A stretch of 12,500 bases of DNA from Actinidia chinensis (lineage: Eukaryota; Streptophyta; Magnoliopsida; Ericales; Actinidiaceae): contig VIGQ01000170.1 of assembly GCA_009663005.1 (NCBI GenBank), positions 315,001 through 327,500 on the forward strand, read 5' to 3'. Positions 10,201 through 12,500 of this stretch are shown in pieces. The stretch's first letter is position 1, and the number at the start of each line of letters is the position of its first letter. Both the position numbers and the translations under genes were made by a program. The notes below the pieces were generated by a model, which worked only from the letters and a program-made list of their open reading frames with translations, was not told where the DNA came from and made no database searches.

Positions 10201-10916
10201 ACTAATTTCTAGCCCATTTGGAAAATTCCAACATTTCCTCCGCGATAGTGCAGATATAAACATAGTGGAGGCAGCAAGTTTCATTAAGGATTTAATAGAG
10301 AAGATGACTCTTACAATCGGTCACTTTCATTGAACCTTGTGAGTCTACTCCCAACCAACATAAAATGTGGAATAAGGATGGCGACCCCAATTTACTTACT
10401 GCATGCCAACAACCACAATAGCTAGAAGCCGCCAAGCACGACGGCTATCTGCTATAAGTCGATCATTAAATAGAAATCTGAAGTTGTTTTCATTGACCAT
10501 GTACTTGTCTACTTGAGAAGATAAAACCTGCAGTGCCTCTCTTTGGCCGAACGTCTGCAGCACTGAGATCGAACGTTTGCACGAACAGAAACCCCATCCC
10601 ACGTATCCATCAAACCTGAACATAGAGCCCCCAGAAGAAAAGCAGCAACAGTAAAAACGCAGAAGTGTGGACCTGCATAAGCATTGTGAAAAGGTACAAG
10701 TTTTCAGCTGGAAACGGAGGTGACCTAAATTACAAACTACAACATCAGAATATCTCGTCACCTTCCCAGTCCAGATGACCTCTCTTGTTGGGGGGTTGTA
10801 CTTAACTCTCCGAAACAAATATATGCTAAGGATCACCAGTTCAAGTAAATTGCCATCTTGGAGTAGTACCATACGGGGTCCCTGAATAAGGCCTTCAGCT
10901 CCATCACGTGTTGCAT
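3306..10916 (-). CDS. AVP2: Type II H+-translocating pyrophosphatase (AVP2-like), 12 exons, 5' incomplete, frame repeatedly broken
   Basis: Polytopic membrane pump that hydrolyses pyrophosphate and moves protons into the lumen; the plant type II family acts in Golgi/endomembranes. Minus-strand blocks in order give DATRDGAEG, TVAAFLLGALCSG, AQLGGGIYTKAADV, AAEIISAMILGGTMAQRC, FPLVVHSF, LCGLVGIM, FGPIADNAGGIVE, ASFLLFSAYMDEV, VDIAIPE, ACSAFGRTAQ, LLGAKVV and the C-terminal core of the family ending at a stop (3308-3306). Joined exons total about 2.1 kb, close to the roughly 714 codons expected from DAIRDG to the end. Most junctions have GT/AG. The N-terminal about 90 residues (first membrane helices) are absent or upstream of the window. 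Nearly every exon carries 1-2 nt indels and several splice sites are off by a base or two, so no continuous ORF exists. Family identity is seen and very secure. Whether the locus is a pseudogene or a functional gene with sequence errors is inference; I favour errors. Confidence 0.9.
3410..3881 (-). other. AVP2: Intron between pump exon blocks 11 and 12
   Basis: About 470 bp, AT-rich, with no internal coding match. The donor (GAAGTA) and acceptor (AG plus T) are both one base off a standard site. The plus-strand frame at 3394-3609 is not protein-like. Confidence 0.6.
3882..4099 (-). CDS. AVP2: AVP2-like exon block 11
   Basis: Acceptor CTATAG (AG at 4101-4100). Pieces read YYTG, LLGAKVVAAMLMFATV, GILMALF, then shifted WDNAKK, IETGARGGKGSE and AAV, GDT. 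These match the family segment LGYYTGQPLLGAKVV through HKAAVTGDT, including the conserved NTAGGAWDNAKK catalytic-loop region. A one-base loss turns LFLN into a premature stop just after ALF. The donor reads GAAGTA instead of GTAAGT. Confidence 0.88.
4198..4231. repeat. (AAT)n microsatellite
   Basis: About eleven ATA/AAT trinucleotide units without interruption, inside the pump intron. Confidence 0.9.
4721..4744 (+). repeat. G-rich tract with G-quadruplex potential
   Basis: Reads GGAGGGGGTGGGGGGGTGGG followed by TGGG: at least four G runs of three or more with one-base loops on the plus strand, preceded by a GAGA-rich purine stretch. It is antisense to the pump transcript. Confidence 0.6.
5494..5605 (-). 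CDS. AVP2: AVP2-like exon block 10
   Basis: Starts after CTACAG (AG at 5607-5606), 90 bp downstream of block 9. Pieces read DYGRCVAI, with shifted ASASLRE, KPGALA and SPIVVG, matching the family segment KPDYGRCVAIVASASLREMIKPGALAI. The expected GT donor is not clean (GGGGAGTTAT), so the end is approximate. The next exon lies beyond a 1.39 kb intron. Confidence 0.85.
5696..5848 (-). CDS. AVP2: AVP2-like exon block 9
   Basis: Acceptor TGTACAG (AG at 5850-5849), donor GTGAAG after ATCATG. Reads VDIAIPE, a hydrophobic helix, then ACSAFGRTAQ, NEVR and QF, matching the family segment VDIAIPEVFVGGLLG through GRTAQEVVNEVRRQFIERPGIM. Most is in a single frame with local compensated shifts after IPE and after AQ, so this is one of the better preserved blocks. 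Confidence 0.92.
5947..6086 (-). CDS. AVP2: AVP2-like exon block 8, K+-dependence region
   Basis: Acceptor GGAG (AG at 6088-6087), donor GTGGTG at 5946. Encodes ITDLLDAVGN, then a shifted stretch over the family motif GNTTKATTKGFAIGSAAL, then ASFLLFSAYMDEV and a short tail matching SAFAxVxF. A Lys codon (AAA, 6047-6049) sits where K+-dependent type I plant pumps have Ala, supporting type II. At least four indels are present. Confidence 0.88.
6187..6648 (-). CDS. AVP2: AVP2-like exon block 7 (largest)
   Basis: One uninterrupted block of about 462 bp containing STRW, LYTEQAPS, LCGLVGIMT, FVWIT, ASSTGHGTN-like and LESTALPVL-like pieces, then GGFFGTAVA, LAAY and FGPIADNAGGIVE. These correspond to roughly 152 family residues in order. 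The piece around 6270-6345 switches frame between GGFFGTAVAS and FGPIADNAGG. The 5' acceptor (around 6649) lacks a clean AG, and the 3' donor after about 6187 lacks GT. Both ends are therefore approximate. Confidence 0.88.
6765..6956 (-). CDS. AVP2: AVP2-like exon block 6
   Basis: Acceptor TACTGCAG with AG at 6958-6957; donor GTAATA at 6764. Reads DPSGF, then FPLVVHSF in frame, then through shifts DLVIS, VRGTRDSGV, EDPMA, LQKGY and LAVVTFG. All are in family order, corresponding to DPSGFILFPLVVHSFDLIISS through LQKGYSLTIILAVITFG. It includes two membrane helices and the loop between them. There are about seven small indels. Confidence 0.88.
6957..8209 (-). other. AVP2: 1.25 kb intron between pump blocks 5 and 6
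   Basis: AT-rich with no missing family segment: block 5 ends at the CK(I/L) position and block 6 begins at DPSGF. No mobile element or other gene was recognised in it. Confidence 0.6.
8210..8332 (-). CDS. AVP2: AVP2-like exon block 5
   Basis: Follows a 1.37 kb intron; acceptor GGAG, AG at 8334-8333. Begins with VGD; shifted frames restore the family segment VGDNVGDCAARGADLF. The frame is then clean through AAEIISAMILGGTMAQRCKL. The conserved acidic residues of GDNVGDCA form the second half of the pyrophosphate site in this family. The donor is placed at GTCAAG (8209), which is weak, so the end is uncertain by a few bases. Confidence 0.9.
8735..8763. repeat. Tandem direct repeat, 14-base period
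   Basis: TTCTGGAGAAAATTT occurs twice in tandem, sharing one base, inside the pump intron. Short and probably neutral. Confidence 0.7.
8806..8831 (-). repeat. G-quadruplex-prone tract, transcript sense
   Basis: The minus strand reads GGGTGGGGGTGGGGGTTGGC then GGGGG: four G runs with loops of 1, 1 and about 4 bases. It would lie in the pump pre-mRNA within intron 4. Confidence 0.6.
9699..9867 (-). CDS. AVP2: AVP2-like exon block 4, pyrophosphate-binding region
   Basis: Clean polypyrimidine tract and AG at 9869-9868. Encodes LP, then GYGF, and AQLGGGIYTKAADV in frame with LVGK. This covers the family's catalytic segment DVGADLVGKVE and the following EDDPRNPAV, which in the pump family binds Mg-pyrophosphate. 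Lost and gained single bases interrupt the motif: one G is missing after GATGTG, one T is gained and one A is lost before the GAG codon. The donor appears as C-GTATTT, one base off a normal GT. Confidence 0.9.
9868..10314 (-). other. AVP2: Intron between pump blocks 3 and 4
   Basis: About 447 bp with a good donor (GTAAGA) and a good polypyrimidine/AG acceptor. The plus-strand frame at 10027-10212 is Ser/Pro-rich but has no recognised motif. Confidence 0.65.
10315..10448 (-). CDS. AVP2: AVP2-like exon block 3
   Basis: Acceptor AG at 10450-10449; donor GTAAGA after GATT at 10315. The 5' half gives IAV, then AIVVVGM; the 3' half, after shifts, corresponds to the family segment VAILYSTFYVWLGV and then GSMKVTD. 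A few extra bases near 10392-10400 create CAGTAAGTAA, which looks like a donor. The matching coding sequence continues straight past it, so I extend the exon to 10315. Confidence 0.82.
10528..10672 (-). CDS. AVP2: AVP2-like exon block 2
   Basis: Acceptor AG at 10674-10673; donor GTTTTA after CTGCAG at 10528. Reads TVAAFLLGALCSG (membrane helix) in one frame, then GYVG and, after further shifts, VSVRANVR and REALQ. This matches the family segment ITVAAFLLGALCSGIAGYVG through SAREALQ. At least four single-base indels separate the matching pieces, spread over all three frames. The intron before it is 89 bp. Confidence 0.88.
10762..10916 (-). CDS. AVP2: AVP2-like exon block 1 (first found)
   Basis: Acceptor AG at 10918-10917, donor GTGACG from 10761. 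Encodes DATRDGAEG, then a membrane stretch read as LVILSIYLFR and, in another frame, TTPQQERSSGLGR. These match the family segment DAIRDGAEGFF to TPQQEASGLGR. A +2 insertion after GAEG is balanced by two single-base losses before LVIL, so the frame returns; a further shift precedes TTPQQE. The upstream exon that should end just before this Asp codon was not found. Confidence 0.85.
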
Positions 10917-11269
10917 CTGATTCTAGCAAATAAGATAATAAGCTCAGGAAGTTACATCCGTATTCGGAAATGGTGCAAAAAAAAACACTCTCTTTACTTT
11001 TGTCCGGCTTAGCTATCAAAGAAACCAGAGTTTAAATATGAAAAAATTATGTCAGGTTAGTGGATTAAATCGGATGAATTTTGCGGTTAGCAGAAAGTTG
11101 GGCCGCCAGATGGCATCGACCCGAGGATTCCTCTCAGCCTCCTGGCGAGCCTAGCCACCTGCGCCCTCGCCTTTCCCTCCTAGCGAGCAACCAACTTGGA
11201 TCCTCTCCGTCCACCAACGCACTGACCATAGTTGCTTGAAAATTATCAAGGGCTGTCCACCCTCACCAG
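10917..11269. other. Upstream part of pump intron or 5' flank, with GC-rich patch
   Basis: 10917-11090 is AT-rich intron-like sequence. 11095-11260 is GC-rich. On plus, an ATG at 11110 opens MASTRGFLSASWRA then stops (11152-11154); it is Arg/Ser/Ala-rich without acidic residues, like an organelle presequence, but too short to call. The missing pump N-terminal exon was not found on the minus strand here. Confidence 0.35.
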
Positions 11270-11445
11270 CGGTAATTTAGAGCTGTCACACGGGCTGTGG
11301 CCGCCGATACTCGCCCGATTCGTACAGACCCGAGCTGGTCCGAGCCCAAACGGATCCCGAGCCTCGAGCCCAAGCCGCTAATTAACGGGCTGGGCTTTTC
11401 ATTTAAAATCAAGCCCGAATGGGCCCGAGCCCGAGCCCGAAGGAG
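11270..11445. repeat. GCCCGA-rich dispersed-repeat-like patch
   Basis: Recurrent GCCCGA, GAGCCC and GGGCTGGGC words, for example GGGCCCGAGCCCGAGCCCGA near 11420-11440, split by a short AT-rich gap around 11400. This composition is typical of non-coding dispersed repeats in plants. The minus-strand frame through it (11466-11263) is a low-complexity Arg/Leu/Ser product and not a credible gene. Confidence 0.45.
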
Positions 11446-11521
11446 TACTGACCTAACACCCACCACAAAAATATAATTCCACTGGCCACATATCAGCCAC
11501 TATTTCTCAGTGGCCAAATCA

Positions 11522-11556
11522 TTCTAGAAGCTTCCAGAATATGCTCTAGAATATTC
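11522..11556. promoter_or_regulatory. Heat-shock element cluster
   Basis: TTCTAGAAGCTTCCAGAA at 11522-11539 is four perfect alternating TTC/GAA units at 5-base spacing, the binding site of heat-shock transcription factors. A further GAATATTC pair follows at 11549-11556. Such sites occur in small heat-shock gene promoters and in heat-activated copia retrotransposon LTRs. No clear target gene lies beside it, so its role here is unknown. Confidence 0.55.
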
Positions 11557-11699
11557 CTATGTAGTGAGTAATTATTCCTGGTGCCCTGATGGTCTACAAT
11601 TGGTGACCACTGCCCAGTCCAAATTTTACCTTTTGCCTCATGGTTCTAGTCCAATTTTTGTTGCCTCATGGTCCCTGGACCCTATTCCAATTTTACCTT

Positions 11700-12180
11700 C
11701 TATCATATAGAAAGAAGCAAAGCGTAGGCGATTCGTACTACTGCAGAACTAAAACGAACTCTATTAGGACCAACCACGTACTTCGCTCCTGATTTCTTTT
11801 GTTCTCATTTCAACCGACCTATGAAGGGAAAGTGTGCACTTCTTTCCCTTCATAATGTAAGTGACCATTATAGCCACGAACGCCGCGAGCCCCTCAGAGA
11901 AGGCATACTTCTTGTTAAGCAACCACGGCGAGTTCCGATAGGATAAGGAATATGAATAGCTAATTGTTATTCCATTGATCGTATTCGCCAGTCTTTGATT
12001 CACCTTCGGCTAATCAGTTGCTTTTCTGCTTCTCCCCTTCGGTCTTTTGACCTGAGTTTCTTGCTCGTGTTGCTGAAACTTTGGGTAAGTTTGACCATGC
12101 CAGTCTCTCCTAGGCCCTTAGTATTATCTATGCTGAAACTATTCCACTCAATTGTCTACTTTCCTTATCTTTCATCTACT
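11700..12180. other. Possible insertion of organellar (mitochondrial) DNA
   Basis: Base composition and word use change sharply against both flanks. The text (for example CTTCGGCTAATCAGTTGC) resembles plant mitochondrial intergenic DNA, and the stretch ends abruptly at AT-rich sequence near 12181. No mitochondrial gene was identified. This is an impression, not a match. The minus-strand frame at 12003-11764 has a hydrophobic middle but no recognised family. Confidence 0.25.
11821..11853. repeat. Perfect 12-bp inverted repeat, 9-base loop
   Basis: ATGAAGGGAAAG and its exact complement CTTTCCCTTCAT flank TGTGCACTT. It could form a hairpin on either strand. It is not followed by a T run in a way that suggests a terminator. 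Confidence 0.8.
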
Positions 12181-12500
12181 TTTAAATAAAAAACTAAATT
12201 TAAAATTTTCAGAATCGTTATTTTTACAAAGAAAAAAATAATTTTAAATAAATTTTGATACTAATTCAAAAACAATATATATATATATATATATATTATA
12301 TATTATTAATATTTAAAAAATTACAAGGGAGTGATTGTATTTTTAAAGATCTTAAGGGAGAGATCTATAAAATGGACTGAATCGTGCTTCCCAATACGGA
12401 TCATTCAACTTATTTGACTTTCATTTTTTCCCTAATTAATACCCACACCACATACCTATTTTATAAGAACCCCAAACAACCTCAACTCAAGCCACTCTAT
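12181..12500. other. AT-rich stretch, no gene seen
   Basis: Includes an (AT)11 dinucleotide tract at 12275-12296. No reading frame, promoter or element boundary that I can support. Confidence 0.6.
12275..12296. repeat. (AT)n microsatellite
   Basis: Eleven uninterrupted AT dinucleotides in an AT-rich context. Confidence 0.9.

Noticed and set aside
3306..10916. Processed (retro-copied) pseudogene
   Set aside because: Introns are retained at all block boundaries, and there is no poly-A tail next to the stop codon.
10396..11019. 207-codon minus-strand frame as a stand-alone gene
   Set aside because: It runs through two introns and three pump exons in a mix of correct and shifted frames. Only parts (DATRDGAEG, LVILSIYLFR, GYVG, IVVVGM) are true coding sequence.
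11263..11466. Minus-strand 67-codon frame
   Set aside because: It is translated from GCCCGA-type repeat DNA and gives a low-complexity Arg/Leu/Ser/Gly product.

Overview
This is nuclear DNA from a flowering plant. It is AT-rich, with long AT-rich introns bounded by GT/AG. It has telo-box motifs, simple repeats and GC-rich repeat patches, and no bacterial-style operons. I cannot name the species.

The dominant feature is one intron-rich gene on the minus strand, from about 10916 down to a stop codon at 3308-3306. Twelve exon blocks appear in the correct order. They match the type II (K+-independent, Golgi-type) H+-translocating inorganic pyrophosphatase of plants, the Arabidopsis AVP2 family (pyrophosphate-energized membrane proton pump 2). 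Together they cover the protein from the motif DATRDGAEG to the natural C-terminus, about 700 of roughly 800 residues. The first about 90 residues were not found. Almost every exon changes reading frame several times through 1-2 nt insertions or deletions, while the residues between the shifts stay close to the family. Missense-free stretches combined with many indels look more like uncorrected long-read sequence than a naturally decayed pseudogene. The intact intron/exon layout also argues against a processed copy.

Layout: 1-386 is a repeat with two GC-rich GCCTAGGC modules around an AT-rich core. 387-1833 has no recognisable gene. 1834-2500 is a possible small minus-strand gene: a 71-residue hydrophobic protein, an overlapping upstream ORF, a telo-box and a TATA-like site. 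2503-3305 is A-rich spacer that would include the pump gene's 3' UTR. 3306-10916 is the pump gene, with three introns of 1.2-1.4 kb and the rest short. 10917-11260 is intron or upstream sequence with a GC-rich patch. 11270-11445 is a GCCCGA-rich repeat. 11522-11556 holds a strong heat-shock-element cluster. 11700-12180 resembles plant organellar (mitochondrial) DNA by impression only. 12181-12500 is AT-rich with an (AT)n tract.

I see no new multi-gene system. The points most worth checking are the indel-only damage to the pump gene, its missing first exon, the heat-shock elements and the triple-frame small-ORF locus.
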